DNA of 42,467 bases from Acidobacteriaceae bacterium (GTDB lineage Bacteria; Acidobacteriota; Terriglobia; Terriglobales; Acidobacteriaceae): positions 1 to 42,467 of the forward strand of contig DAHXNK010000008.1 in NCBI GenBank assembly GCA_027365415.1, read 5' to 3'. Both the position numbers and the translations under genes were made by a program. Positions 27,970 through 37,039 of the stretch are shown piece after piece. Each line of letters begins with the position of its first letter. Position 1 is the stretch's first letter. The notes beneath the pieces were generated by a model. The model worked only from the letters and a program-made list of their open reading frames with translations. It was not told the DNA's origin and made no database searches.

Positions 27970-28189
27970 GGCAAGGGATATCTGCATTCTGCTCGGTCTA
28001 CGCATCCGTGAACTACGGATGGCAAAAAACTGGCGTCAAATCGACCTCGCAGAGCAGGCAGGGATCAACGAAAACTATGTATCGGATTTGGAAATAGGAA
28101 AGAAAGAAATCTGCCTTCGGACATTGCAGGCGATTGCCGTTGCATTCGAGTTGACGATAGCGGAGATAATGGAGGGTATCAAAGAATAA
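27968..28189 (+). CDS. Small XRE-family helix-turn-helix regulator
   Basis: Single-domain Cro/CI-type DNA-binding protein of 73 residues. The five-helix HTH_3 pattern is clear: LGLRIRELRMAKNWRQIDLA, then EQAGINENYVSDLEIGKKEI and LRTLQAIAVAFELTIAEIME. There is no effector domain, so it probably acts as a constitutive or partner-dependent repressor. ATG 27968 lacks a Shine-Dalgarno site and the frame upstream is closed, so translation may start leaderless or at a later codon. It lies in an A/T-richer block with repeats and a broken antitoxin gene, which suggests an accessory region. No toxin or phage gene is adjacent. The gene at 28259 is convergent. Confidence 0.8.
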   Translation: MARDICILLGLRIRELRMAKNWRQIDLAEQAGINENYVSDLEIGKKEICLRTLQAIAVAFELTIAEIMEGIKE

Positions 28190-28258
28190 CTCCTATAGCG
28201 AGCATGGGGGGAATCTGCCGCTACAATCATTGAAACCACGGAAGCGCGGCCAAGCCCT

Positions 28259-28816
28259 TTACATCAGTAGCTTGGGTTCATTGGGCTTCGATGGCCCGGC
28301 GGGCAAGATGCGTCGCCGCTCCAGTTCCTTGCGCACCAGGCCTAGGCCATACGCGCAGGCCTCGAAGTTTTCCGCTAGGCGACCAAAGAGCGGGGCCTCC
28401 TGCTCGAACTCAAAAACATTGAACTGCGAGACGATGTAGTAGCTCTCTTTTCCGGCGCGAATCAGCGCGCGCAGTCCATCCTGATGGTTGCGGTGCCGCC
28501 ACTGCGCTGACTCTGGAAACATGCCCGCGAAGAAAAGGCTGAAGTCGCCAATATGCTTGCGTACCTGACGCTCCCGCTCGAAAGAATCGGCATCGCCATA
28601 GACGGGATCGGAGGCGATCAGCATATCGGTCACGTCGCGCAGCGGACGACCGTGCGCGTTGTGGATGCGGTAGAGATGCTCGGTCTCAGAAAAATCGGTG
28701 AGAATGCCCGCGACGTAGCTGGCGAGTTCCTCATCCTCCAGATCGGGGCCGCGACGGTAGCATTCGGTGATGACTTCCTGAAACAACTGCTGGAGCGGGT
28801 TTTCTTTCCGAGTCAT
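28259..28816 (-). CDS. Conserved-looking hypothetical protein
   Basis: Unrecognised soluble protein of 185 residues, without signal peptide or membrane segment. It is highly charged, with predicted helices throughout, a GDFSLFFAGMFPES hydrophobic core segment near the middle (about residues 88-101), an AGKESYYIVSQFNVFEFEQE helix (about 121-140) and a basic RKELERRRILPAG C-terminus. The start ATG at 28816 is preceded by GGAGGGATTGCC, giving a strong ribosome site (GGAGG) about seven bases upstream. Codon use and G+C match the housekeeping genes, so it is very likely expressed. No cofactor, metal or catalytic motif stands out and no neighbour suggests a role. Confidence 0.75.
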   Translation of the reverse strand: MTRKENPLQQLFQEVITECYRRGPDLEDEELASYVAGILTDFSETEHLYRIHNAHGRPLRDVTDMLIASDPVYGDADSFERERQVRKHIGDFSLFFAGMFPESAQWRHRNHQDGLRALIRAGKESYYIVSQFNVFEFEQEAPLFGRLAENFEACAYGLGLVRKELERRRILPAGPSKPNEPKLLM

Positions 28817-29231
28817 GGCAATCCCTCCTTGCCGGTGGGATGCGGCGCCAGATACCTATCTTTGGCGATGACCGCTTTGGGTCTCCCCCCAGCCAGTGCA
28901 ATCGAACCGAAATCGAATTGCGATCGAACAAGGATACAGTGCGTCTACCTTACCGGGAGTGCAGGCCGAATGCCTAGAAAAATCGTGGCAGAGGAACATT
29001 TGTTGACACTCTCCTAGCCTGACTGCGATTTTTTCTCGCTTGCGTGTTCGATTCTGTCCACGCTGCTCCCTTGTATCGGCGGAAACTAACCTTCCCTATA
29101 GGAGCAAAAAAAAGGGAGTATTTGTGTAGGGTTTGTAATAGACTCCAGGAGGAAGGCGGTAAGCGCACTGCCTCCACAGCGGATACTGTTAGGGATTGTG
29201 TGGAGTATTTGTTAAGGGCGCAGTTTTTTGA
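28817..29231. other. A/T-rich intergenic region between divergent genes
   Basis: About 415 bases separating the hypothetical gene (minus) and the LacI gene (plus). It holds helically spaced ATCGAA repeats (28901-28929), a TTGACA box at 29003-29008 without a convincing -10, and a doubtful 63-residue frame ending on the LacI start (29044-29235, GTG-type start). No RNA gene was recognised. Confidence 0.5.
28901..28929. promoter_or_regulatory. Three ATCGAA repeats at 11-bp spacing
   Basis: ATCGAAC, ATCGAAT and ATCGAAC start at 28901, 28912 and 28923, exactly 11 bases apart, so each lies on the same face of the helix. They are in the divergent promoter region before the 185-residue gene and the LacI gene. 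A multimeric regulator site or a bent segment are possible readings. Confidence 0.4.
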
Positions 29232-30323
29232 ATGAAAACGACGCTTATGGTCAAGAAATCAGAAATCCCGGAAAAAGACAAGCCTGTCAGCCTGAAGATG
29301 CTGGCCAAGCATATCGGTCTGTCGCCAGCCACCATCTCGATGGTGCTGAACGATGTTCCCGCAGCCAAGGCAATTCCGGAGCATACTCGGAAGCGCGTCC
29401 TGAAAGGCGCGGAAGAACTGCACTATCGGCCCAATTTTTTTGCGCGCTCCCTGCGCACGCAGAAAAGTTCCTCCATTGGCATCATCATCCCGGAGCCGAG
29501 CGAGGGATCTTTTCCCCTGATTATGAAAGGTGTGGAGCAGCCGCTGGTGAAGGCGGGTTATTTTTTTCTGCTTGCCAGCCATCTGTGGCGCAAGGACTTG
29601 ATGGAGGAGTATCCGCGTCTGCTGATGCAGCGTGGCATTGATGGGCTGATGCTCATCAACACTCCCCTGATCCACGATCTACCCTTGCCTATAGTTGCCG
29701 TTCCTGGCCATCATGCCCGCGAAGGCGTGACCAATATCGTGCTGGATCACATACAGGCAACTTTGCTGGGTATTCGACACCTGCACGGATTGGGCCATCG
29801 TCGGATTGCGTTCATGAAAGGCCCAAGCTTTACGCAGGATGCCAACACCCGCTGGGGGGGAGTGGTCGAAGCAGCGCGTGGTCTTGGGTTGCCCGTACTG
29901 CCGGAACTCTGCGTGAATTTTGAGTCCTCGACGATGGCCCCCGACATGGGCTACTCCGTGATCCGGGAACTGCTCTCTCGAACACGCGACTTTACCGCTA
30001 TTTTTTGTTTCAACGATACGACTGCCATTGGTGCCATCCGCGCCCTGCAGGATGTCGGATTGCGTTGTCCAGAAGATGTTTCTGTTGTTGGATTCGACGA
30101 TATTATTGGCGCGGCCTATCACACGCCAAGCTTGACCACCATTCGGCAGCCGCTACGCGGAATGGGAGCAATGGCATCAGAGATTCTGCTGCAACGCATT
30201 CGCGATCCGCAGGCTCCGTATCCCAGGGAGGTGGTGCTGCTCCCGGAGTTGGTGGTGCGCGAATCCACCAGCCGGGTGCGCCGACTCGCGCCTTCTCGCC
30301 CGCGTAAGGGTACCAAGTCCTAA
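29232..30323 (+). CDS. LacI-family transcriptional regulator
   Basis: Regulator of 363 residues. The N-terminal HTH is VSLKMLAKHIGLSPATISMV followed by LNDVPAAKAIPEHTRKRVL, and the hinge helix is YRPNFFARSLRTQKSSSIGI. The remainder is the periplasmic-binding-protein-like effector domain: INTPLIHDLPLPIVAVPG, GHRRIAFMKGPSF, DFTAIFCFNDTTAIGAIRAL, CPEDVSVVGFDDI and the conserved PSLTTIRQP near the end. LacI proteins with this architecture usually sense sugars, so a role in polysaccharide or sugar use is plausible but unproven; the nearest sugar enzymes are the GH3 and GH29 genes 3 and 18 kb away. ATG 29232 lacks a strong ribosome site; ATG 29247 is an alternative. Confidence 0.93.
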   Translation: MKTTLMVKKSEIPEKDKPVSLKMLAKHIGLSPATISMVLNDVPAAKAIPEHTRKRVLKGAEELHYRPNFFARSLRTQKSSSIGIIIPEPSEGSFPLIMKGVEQPLVKAGYFFLLASHLWRKDLMEEYPRLLMQRGIDGLMLINTPLIHDLPLPIVAVPGHHAREGVTNIVLDHIQATLLGIRHLHGLGHRRIAFMKGPSFTQDANTRWGGVVEAARGLGLPVLPELCVNFESSTMAPDMGYSVIRELLSRTRDFTAIFCFNDTTAIGAIRALQDVGLRCPEDVSVVGFDDIIGAAYHTPSLTTIRQPLRGMGAMASEILLQRIRDPQAPYPREVVLLPELVVRESTSRVRRLAPSRPRKGTKS

Positions 30324-30333
30324 GGTTTCCGCT

Positions 30334-30648
30334 TTACGTCTCCAGATCATCCAGCGCGGCCTGCATCTCGGCGAGCGCGTGCGTGTTGCCGGTGCGTTGC
30401 GCGCTGGCAATCCCTTGGAGGAGGCGCGCTTTGGCCTCAGCCGAGCGTCCGGCCCGCGTGAGCGTTTGCGCCGCCATGAAATATCCGGCGGTGTAATCTG
30501 TGTGTCGCGTCAACAAAAGATCGAATTGCGCGAGCGCGGAGGCGATGTCGCCTTGGTTGGCATACTCCATCGCCAGGCCGTAACGGGCAAAGGCATCGTC
30601 GGGATTCTGCTCCAGAATCTGCGTAAGGGTGGCGACTTTGTCTATCAA
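30334..30648 (-). CDS. Small tetratricopeptide-repeat protein
   Basis: Cytosolic protein of about 104 residues made of two to three TPR helices pairs: LTQILEQNPDDAFARYGLAM, EYANQGDIASALAQFDLLL and TDYTAGYFMAAQTLTRAGRS, with the usual Gly/Ala/Pro positions. TTG at 30648 is preferred as start because AGGAG lies seven bases upstream; the frame is open further to 30786, but that part is Arg/His/Cys-rich and looks non-coding. The protein likely acts as a protein-binding adaptor; no partner is evident. It ends 10 bases from the LacI stop (convergent) and starts 193 bases from the thioesterase (divergent). Confidence 0.8.
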   Translation of the reverse strand: MIDKVATLTQILEQNPDDAFARYGLAMEYANQGDIASALAQFDLLLTRHTDYTAGYFMAAQTLTRAGRSAEAKARLLQGIASAQRTGNTHALAEMQAALDDLET

Positions 30649-30841
30649 TGGATGGCTCCTGCGGTGAATTCTGGCGTGGCAACTACGGTGCGAGACTCTC
30701 TTCTCCACCATACCCGATGACTGGCGGTGCAACACAAGCGGCGTGGCGGCACAGCATCGTTTCTCTGCTCCGTTTCCTGCCTTCATGCAGCGTAGAATAG
30801 GAAGAGAATCCGCTGAGAAACCTTGTTTCAGTCAGGCGTAC

Positions 30842-31372
30842 ATGATGGACTCTGCTACACACTTCAACGAAGCGCGCACCGTCTCTGCATCTCAGTCGGA
30901 GATGACGGAGTTAATTCTACCCAACGATACCAACACAATGGGCAACCTGTTGGGCGGACGACTGATGCACTTCATCGATCTGGTCGGAGCGATGGCTGCC
31001 TATCGACACTCCCGCCGTCCTGTGGTGACGGCTTCGATGGAGCACATCGACTTTATCGCTCCCGTTCATATCGGCGACCTGTTGATTTTGAAAGCATCGA
31101 TCAATCGCGTCTTTAATCGGTCGATGGAAGTCGGCGTTAAAGTCTGGGTGGAAAATGCGATGGTCGGCGTGACCCGGCATGTTGCGAGCGCCTACCTGAC
31201 CTTTGTTGCTATTGACGAGCAAGGCCGCAGCGTTCCGGTGCCTCCCATGCAGATCGAAACCAGCGAAGAGCAGCGCCGCTTTGAGGATGCTGGACATCGT
31301 CGCGAGCAGCGCAAGCGAGAGCAGGATCGCAAGCGCCAGAACGTGATCGAAAAAGCACGCGCTGAAAAGTAG
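30842..31372 (+). CDS. Acyl-CoA thioesterase, YciA/hotdog family
   Basis: Hotdog-fold thioesterase of 176 residues that hydrolyses acyl-CoA. The family block LPNDTNTMGNLLGGRLMHFIDLVGAMAAYRH includes the catalytic-site Asn/Asp pattern, followed by VTASMEHIDFIAPVHIGDLL and the closing VASAYLTFVAID. After about residue 138 a highly charged tail (EEQRRFEDAGHRREQRKREQ and on to RAEK) adds nearly 40 residues that look like a helix or coiled coil. ATG at 30842 begins just before the fold; in-frame codons upstream exist but have no family sequence. It lies 47 bases before the Mrp gene on the same strand, so the two may share a transcript. Confidence 0.88.
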   Translation: MMDSATHFNEARTVSASQSEMTELILPNDTNTMGNLLGGRLMHFIDLVGAMAAYRHSRRPVVTASMEHIDFIAPVHIGDLLILKASINRVFNRSMEVGVKVWVENAMVGVTRHVASAYLTFVAIDEQGRSVPVPPMQIETSEEQRRFEDAGHRREQRKREQDRKRQNVIEKARAEK

Positions 31373-31419
31373 ACGCGCAGAAATAAATTTTAATGCTTCA
31401 GATGAAGGAGAACGCAAGG

Positions 31420-32286
31420 ATGGAACACATGACGGGAAGTCATCCGCAAAATCCGCAAGCACAAAACATGCAGGGACAGGGGCCGCAACCGCTGCCGGGG
31501 ATTCGGCACATTATCGCTGTGGGATCGGGCAAGGGCGGCGTGGGCAAGACCACGTTGTCGGTGAATCTGGCCGTCGCGCTGGCGCGGCTGGGCCATCGCG
31601 TGGGATTGATGGATGCGGATATCTACGGCCCCAATGTTCCCTTGATGATGGGCGCGACCCGCCAACCGCGCGTGCGGGAGAACAATCAGATTGAGCCGCT
31701 GGAGGCGCATGGCGTGAAGCTGATCTCCGTCGGGTCAATCTCGCCCGGCGACAAACCGATGGTGATGCGCGGGCCGATGCTGCACCAGATTATTCGCCAA
31801 TTTTTGCAGCAGGTGGACTGGGGCGAACTCGATTTTTTGATCGTTGATCTGCCGCCAGGCACCGGAGATGTGGTCATCTCCTTGGTGCAAACGGTTCCAC
31901 TGACTGGCGCGGTGGTGATCTCGACTCCCTCCGACGTTTCGTTGCAGGATGCGCGCAAGGCGTTGGAAATGTTTCATCAGGTGAAGGTGGACGTGCTGGG
32001 CATGGTGGAAAACATGAGCCACTTCACCTGCCCGCACTGTCAGCAATCCATCGACATTTTCTCCACGGGCGGCGCGGAGCGGACGGCCAAACAATTCAAT
32101 CTGCCTTTTCTTGGCTCCATCGAACTCGATCCGGAGATTCGCTTTGGTGGTGATCGCGGTTTGCCGGTGGCGCTGGCCGGAGAGTTCTCCGAGCGGGCAA
32201 AGGCGTTTTACGCCATTGCAAGAGCGTTGGCCGAACGCGCCGAGCAACACGCAGCCCAAGATGAAAATATTCTGGAAATCAGCTAA
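31420..32286 (+). CDS. Mrp/NBP35-family iron-sulfur cluster carrier ATPase
   Basis: P-loop ATPase (ApbC/Mrp) of 288 residues that carries and delivers Fe-S clusters. The deviant Walker A is GSGKGGVGKTTLSVNLAVAL, switch I DADIYGPNVPLMMG, and switch II VDLPPGTGDVVISLVQ. The cluster-bridging CPHC motif lies in MSHFTCPHCQQSIDIFSTGG. The N-terminal MIP18-like domain of longer Mrp proteins is absent, replaced by a Gln/Pro-rich leader. ATG at 31420 has AAGGAG nine bases upstream, better than the first in-frame ATG at 31393. Confidence 0.94.
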   Translation: MEHMTGSHPQNPQAQNMQGQGPQPLPGIRHIIAVGSGKGGVGKTTLSVNLAVALARLGHRVGLMDADIYGPNVPLMMGATRQPRVRENNQIEPLEAHGVKLISVGSISPGDKPMVMRGPMLHQIIRQFLQQVDWGELDFLIVDLPPGTGDVVISLVQTVPLTGAVVISTPSDVSLQDARKALEMFHQVKVDVLGMVENMSHFTCPHCQQSIDIFSTGGAERTAKQFNLPFLGSIELDPEIRFGGDRGLPVALAGEFSERAKAFYAIARALAERAEQHAAQDENILEIS

Positions 32287-32325
32287 GGAATCAATAGGTT
32301 GGATCAAAGAGTGTTGTTCAAAGGA

Positions 32326-32449
32326 GTCATTCTGAACGAAGCGCAGCGGAGTGAAGAATCCAGAGAATATGCGCCGCGTATTCATCGCTAAAACCCTCTG
32401 GATTCTTCGCGGAGTTTATCCTGAGCGAAGTCGAAGGGATCAGAACGAC
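32326..32449. repeat. Inverted pair of dispersed repeats between mrp and mfd
   Basis: One copy (32326-32366) reads GTCATTCTGAACGAAGCG...GAAGAATCCAGAG; a second, inverted and diverged copy lies at 32395-32449. Their facing ends GAAGAATCCAGAG (32353-32365) and CTCTGGATTCTTC (32396-32408) are exact complements 30 bases apart, so the transcript could fold into a long hairpin. The element fills about half of the 231-base gap before mfd. Confidence 0.75.
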
Positions 32450-32517
32450 TCTCTCTTTTGATTTTGTATTGCATCTGTTAAGTATTTTTCGAAGAACCAC
32501 CATGCACGACTAAACGC

Positions 32518-35500
32518 ATGATTCTGCCTTTCGTCCGAGATCTCTTTGTCGATCTCGAATCCTCGATCGCATTCACCCGCATCCGGCAGCCACTGGTCGC
32601 CGGGGTGGGGCGTCGTCGCGTCTCTGGTTTGACGGCAACAGCGCGTGCTCTCTACTTGCCGCTGCTGGCTCGCGCTGCCAAGGCTCCAGTCTTTGTGGTG
32701 GTCGCTGACAATCGCGCTGCGGAATCTTTGCAGCTTCTCATCCAGGAGGCCTGCGACCTGACCGGAGCGCTGGATCGTGATTCCATCGTTCGCCTGCCCG
32801 CGCATGATGTGCTGGCCTTTGAAAATCTCTCGCCGCATCCTGAGATTCAGGAGCAACGCGCCGTCGCGCTCTGGAAGATCACCAGCGGCATGGCCCGCGT
32901 CATTGTCCTGCCAATTGAATCGGCCTGCTACCGCATCTTTTCCGCCGAGCATTACGCCAACCTGACCTGCACGGTGCGCCGCAGCGAAGAGGTCGATCCA
33001 GGCACGCTGGTCGCGCATCTGGCAACGGTCGGCTATCAACGTGTCGAAATGGTGGAGATGGTCGGACAGTTTGCCCTGCGCGGCGGCATTCTCGATGTCT
33101 ATCCACCGGAGTCCGACCGTCCGCTGCGTATTGAGTTCTTCGGCGATGAAATTGAATCCATGCGCAAGTTTGATGCAGAGACGCAGCGCTCGGCCTCGTC
33201 TGCCGACGAGGCGATTTTGCTGCCGCTCACAGAAACTCCATTAACCGAGGCGCTGTTGACCCGCGTGCATGTGCGCCTGAGCGGGCAGCGCTTGGAGGGC
33301 GAGACTCCCGCCGTGTTGGAAGCCATTACGGCAGAGGGCGCGCATGTTTTTCCTGGATGGGAGTTTTTTGCGGCAGCGGCCTCTGGCTCGCGCGATACCA
33401 TCTTCGACCTGCTGCCCAAAGCGCGTGTTTTTGTGGAAGAACCAGCAATGGTGCAGAACCAATTGGAACGCTGGTGGAACAAGGTGCAGCAGCGCCATGA
33501 ACGCAGCGGTATTGACACGCTCTTCACGCCGGAGGATGTATATCTTTCGCCGTGGGAGTGGCAGACGCGCATTGCCGCCGCTCCGGGACTGGATTTGGAT
33601 CAGCTTGGCATCGTGGATATTCTCGACACGGACACAACCTCGCTGAGCGAGGCAGATTTTTCCACGCGACCCACGCTGCGCCTACATGGGTCGATCCCCG
33701 CGCTGATCGAGCAATTGCGCGCTCTGTCCGAGCAGGAGACGCACGCGCTGCTTGCCGTTCCGAATCAAGGCGAAGTGGAACGGATGGCCGGAATTCTGCG
33801 CGAGTATGGTATCGCCTATCGCATTGGCAGTCGCAATCCGCATCTGGGCAGCGAGACGCAGTATGACGAATCCAGCTATCTGGGCAGCAATCGGCGCGCT
33901 CCGGTGATTGTGCGCGCGGCCATTGCGAGTGGCGTGGTGTTGCCCGATGCGCGGCTGGTCATCTTTGGAGCCAACGACCTGACTGACGAGGCCGACGTTA
34001 TTGCGGCGCGACCCCGACCCGCGCAGCGGAAATCGAAGACCTCGGCCTTTATCTCCGACTTTCGCGATCTTACCGTTGGCGATTATGTCGTTCATGTCGA
34101 GCATGGCATCGCGCGGTATCTGGGCCTAAAGGAAATTTCGCAGGATGGCCTGAACGTTGAGTTCATGATTCTGGAGTTTGCCGATCAGGCGCGTTTATAT
34201 GTGCCGCTGACCCGGCTGGATTTGATCCAGAAATATCGCTCCACTGAGAGCGCCCCCGCGCCCATTTTGAACAAGCTGGGGTCGCAGCAATGGACGCGCA
34301 CCAAGGCCCGCATCAAAAAAGCGATGGAGGACATGGCCGATGAACTCCTGAAGCTGTATGCCGCGCGCAAAGCGGCGCAGGGCCATGCCTTCACGGTGGA
34401 CAATCAGTTCCAGCACGAGTTTGAAGATGCCTTCGACTTCAACGAAACCGAAGATCAGATCAGCGCCATCGCCGACATCAAGCACGACATGGAATCAACC
34501 ATGCCGATGGATCGACTACTCTGCGGCGATGTGGGCTATGGCAAAACAGAAGTCGCCATGCGCGCTGCCTTCAAAGCCGTGCAGGATGGGAAACAGGTCG
34601 CCGTGCTGACGCCGACCACGGTGCTCTGCTTCCAGCATTTTGAAACCTTCAAGCGTCGCTTTGCCGCCTTTCCTGTCACGGTGGAGATGATCTCGCGCTT
34701 TCGCACGCCCAAGGAGCAGAAGCAGGTACTCGAACAGGTCGAGCAGGGCAAGGTGGATATTCTGATCGGCACGCATCGCATTCTGTCGAAGGACTTAAAT
34801 TTTCAAGACCTCGGCCTGTTGGTCATCGACGAAGAGCAGCGCTTTGGCGTGCGCCACAAGGAGAGGCTGAAGCAGATGCGGCGCGAGATTGACGTGCTGG
34901 CTATGTCAGCAACGCCCATTCCGCGCACGCTGCACATGTCGCTGGTGGGACTGCGCGATATGAGCGTGATTGAAACGCCGCCTAAGGATCGCATGGCCAT
35001 CCAGACCGTGGTGGCCAAGTTCGACGAGAAGCTGATTCGCTCCGCCATCGAAGTGGAGCTGGAACGCGGCGGCCAGATTTACGTCGTGCATAATCGCGTC
35101 GAATCTATCTACGATATTGCCGCGCGCATTCAGGAACTGGTTCCCCCGGCGCGTATCGTCGTCGCTCACGGCCAGATGGGAGAGGTGGAGTTGGAGCGCG
35201 TGATGCTGGCCTTCATGCGCCATGAATATGACGTGCTGGTCGCCACCACTATCATCGAAAACGGCCTGGATATTCCGCTGGCCAATACCATCATCATCAA
35301 TCGTGCCGATCGGCATGGACTCTCGGAACTCTACCAACTGCGCGGGCGCGTGGGCCGCTCCAATCGTCGCGCCTACGCCTACCTGCTGATTCCTCCCGAT
35401 CAGGAGTTGACGGAGATTGCGCGGCGACGACTGGCCGCGCTGAAAGAATTTTCCGATCTTGGCGCAGGCTTCAAAATTGCCGCGCTCGATCTGGAACTGC

Positions 35501-36105
35501 GCGGCGCAGGCAACATGCTGGGCGGCGAGCAGAGCGGCCACATCGAGGCCGTTGGCTTTGAACTCTACACCTCCATGTTGGAGGAGGCCGTGCGCGCGCT
35601 GAAGGGAGAAGATCAGGCCAGCAAGCTCTCCGTGCAGATGAATCTTGGCATCTCTCTACGCATCGACAGCAGCTATATCGCGGAGGAAAATCAACGCCTG
35701 CGCATGTACAAACGCATTGCCGGAGCAGAAAATGAGACCGTGCTGGAGGATATTCGCGTGGAACTGGAAGATCGCTACGGCCCCGTTCCAGAGCCGGTGC
35801 AGCATCTGCTGGCCGCAGGACGCATTCGTGTTCTGTGCGAGCAGTCCGGGATCGCGCAGATCGATCGCAAACGGGAGTTTGTCAGCCTGCGCTTTACGGA
35901 CAATGCCGGGATTGATCCAGAAAAGCTGATGCAGTTGGTGGCCCGCAACGCCAAACGCGGAGCGCAATTCACGCCGCAGGGTGTTCTGCGTTTTCCAGTC
36001 AAAGCCGTCCAACCCACGGAATTTATCGCGGAACTCAACCGCTTGGTTGGAGATTTGCAATCCATTCAGCACGAGAAAACCTTACGCGTGGGAATGCCGT
36101 CTTAG
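32518..36105 (+). CDS. mfd: Transcription-repair coupling factor
   Basis: ATP-dependent DNA translocase of 1195 residues that removes stalled RNA polymerase and recruits UvrA. The N-terminal UvrB-like region is intact ([39 protein letters not shown]). The RNA-polymerase interaction domain follows around residue 520 ([18 protein letters not shown]), then the RecG-like motor with Walker [25 protein letters not shown] (motif II), [13 protein letters not shown] (III), [17 protein letters not shown] (V) and [20 protein letters not shown] (VI). The C-terminal TRCF domain ends the protein. No better start than ATG 32518 is seen, although its ribosome site is poor. galU begins 25 bases downstream. 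Confidence 0.97.
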   Translation: MILPFVRDLFVDLESSIAFTRIRQPLVAGVGRRRVSGLTATARALYLPLLARAAKAPVFVVVADNRAAESLQLLIQEACDLTGALDRDSIVRLPAHDVLAFENLSPHPEIQEQRAVALWKITSGMARVIVLPIESACYRIFSAEHYANLTCTVRRSEEVDPGTLVAHLATVGYQRVEMVEMVGQFALRGGILDVYPPESDRPLRIEFFGDEIESMRKFDAETQRSASSADEAILLPLTETPLTEALLTRVHVRLSGQRLEGETPAVLEAITAEGAHVFPGWEFFAAAASGSRDTIFDLLPKARVFVEEPAMVQNQLERWWNKVQQRHERSGIDTLFTPEDVYLSPWEWQTRIAAAPGLDLDQLGIVDILDTDTTSLSEADFSTRPTLRLHGSIPALIEQLRALSEQETHALLAVPNQGEVERMAGILREYGIAYRIGSRNPHLGSETQYDESSYLGSNRRAPVIVRAAIASGVVLPDARLVIFGANDLTDEADVIAARPRPAQRKSKTSAFISDFRDLTVGDYVVHVEHGIARYLGLKEISQDGLNVEFMILEFADQARLYVPLTRLDLIQKYRSTESAPAPILNKLGSQQWTRTKARIKKAMEDMADELLKLYAARKAAQGHAFTVDNQFQHEFEDAFDFNETEDQISAIADIKHDMESTMPMDRLLCGDVGYGKTEVAMRAAFKAVQDGKQVAVLTPTTVLCFQHFETFKRRFAAFPVTVEMISRFRTPKEQKQVLEQVEQGKVDILIGTHRILSKDLNFQDLGLLVIDEEQRFGVRHKERLKQMRREIDVLAMSATPIPRTLHMSLVGLRDMSVIETPPKDRMAIQTVVAKFDEKLIRSAIEVELERGGQIYVVHNRVESIYDIAARIQELVPPARIVVAHGQMGEVELERVMLAFMRHEYDVLVATTIIENGLDIPLANTIIINRADRHGLSELYQLRGRVGRSNRRAYAYLLIPPDQELTEIARRRLAALKEFSDLGAGFKIAALDLELRGAGNMLGGEQSGHIEAVGFELYTSMLEEAVRALKGEDQASKLSVQMNLGISLRIDSSYIAEENQRLRMYKRIAGAENETVLEDIRVELEDRYGPVPEPVQHLLAAGRIRVLCEQSGIAQIDRKREFVSLRFTDNAGIDPEKLMQLVARNAKRGAQFTPQGVLRFPVKAVQPTEFIAELNRLVGDLQSIQHEKTLRVGMPS

Positions 36106-36130
36106 AATAGGAACTTGGGTGCTTGAAATT

Positions 36131-37009
36131 ATGTCAAAGATAAAAATCCGCAAAGCTGTTTTTCCTGCCGCCGGTCTGGGTACGCGCTTTTTGCCGGCAA
36201 CCAAGGCCATCCCCAAGGAAATGCTTCCGGTCGTCGATAAGCCCATCATCCAATATGGCGTGGAAGAAGCCATCGCCGCTGGATGCGAGCAGATCATTAT
36301 CGTCACGGGACGCGGCAAGGCCGTCATTGAAGATCACTTCGACATTAGCTTTGAACTGGAGCACCAGCTTGAATCGCGTGGCAAGCATGATCTGCTGGCC
36401 CTAGCGCGTCAGATTTCCAATCTGGGGAGCATTGCCTACATCCGGCAAAAGGAGGCGATGGGTTTGGGCCACGCCGTGCTGATGGCGCGTGATCTGGTGG
36501 GCGATGAGCCGTTTGCCGTCATCCTGCCCGATGACGTGATCGACGCGACCAAGCCCTGTCTGCAACAGATGATCGAAGTGTTCGATGATGTTCAATCCTC
36601 CATTCTGGCCACGCAGGTGGTGGAGGGGCCAGCCATCTCCGCCTATGGCGTGCTGGATTGCCAGCCAACAGAGAAAAATCCGCGCGTGATGGAGGTTAAA
36701 AATCTGGTGGAGAAGCCGAAAGCCGGAACAGCACCATCAAAGAACGCCATCATTGGTCGCTATATTTTGACACCGCGCATCTTTGACGTGCTGGAGAAGA
36801 CTCCGCTTGGCGCAGGCAATGAATTGCAGTTGACGGATGCCATTCGCAACCTGCTGCAATATGAAAAAGTCTACGGCTACCGCTTTGAAGGCAAGCGCTA
36901 CGATGCTGGAGACAAGCTGGGATTTCTACAGGCGACCGTGCAGTTTGCATTGGAACGCGGCGATCTGGGCCCGGAGTTTCGCAACTGGCTTAAGCAGCTT
37001 CCGCTGTAA
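36131..37009 (+). CDS. galU: UTP-glucose-1-phosphate uridylyltransferase
   Basis: Nucleotidyltransferase of 292 residues making UDP-glucose for polysaccharides and glycans. The N-terminal signature AAGLGTRFLPATKAIPKEML and VVDKPIIQYGVEEAIAAG are diagnostic. LPDDVID binds the metal, LVEKP is the conserved lysine block, and the C-terminal RFEGKRYDAGDKLGFL matches the family. ATG at 36131 lies 25 bases after mfd; the frame is open upstream but inside mfd. Length is normal (about 290-300). Probable operon mfd-galU-bcp. Confidence 0.96.
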   Translation: MSKIKIRKAVFPAAGLGTRFLPATKAIPKEMLPVVDKPIIQYGVEEAIAAGCEQIIIVTGRGKAVIEDHFDISFELEHQLESRGKHDLLALARQISNLGSIAYIRQKEAMGLGHAVLMARDLVGDEPFAVILPDDVIDATKPCLQQMIEVFDDVQSSILATQVVEGPAISAYGVLDCQPTEKNPRVMEVKNLVEKPKAGTAPSKNAIIGRYILTPRIFDVLEKTPLGAGNELQLTDAIRNLLQYEKVYGYRFEGKRYDAGDKLGFLQATVQFALERGDLGPEFRNWLKQLPL

Positions 37010-37039
37010 GCTGCCACAACACTTTCAAGGAGAACGACG

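Noticed and set aside
26613-28189. CopG remnant plus XRE gene as a toxin-antitoxin pair
   Set aside because: Both are DNA-binding-type proteins, they are over 1 kb apart with a lipoprotein gene between them, and no toxin fold was seen.
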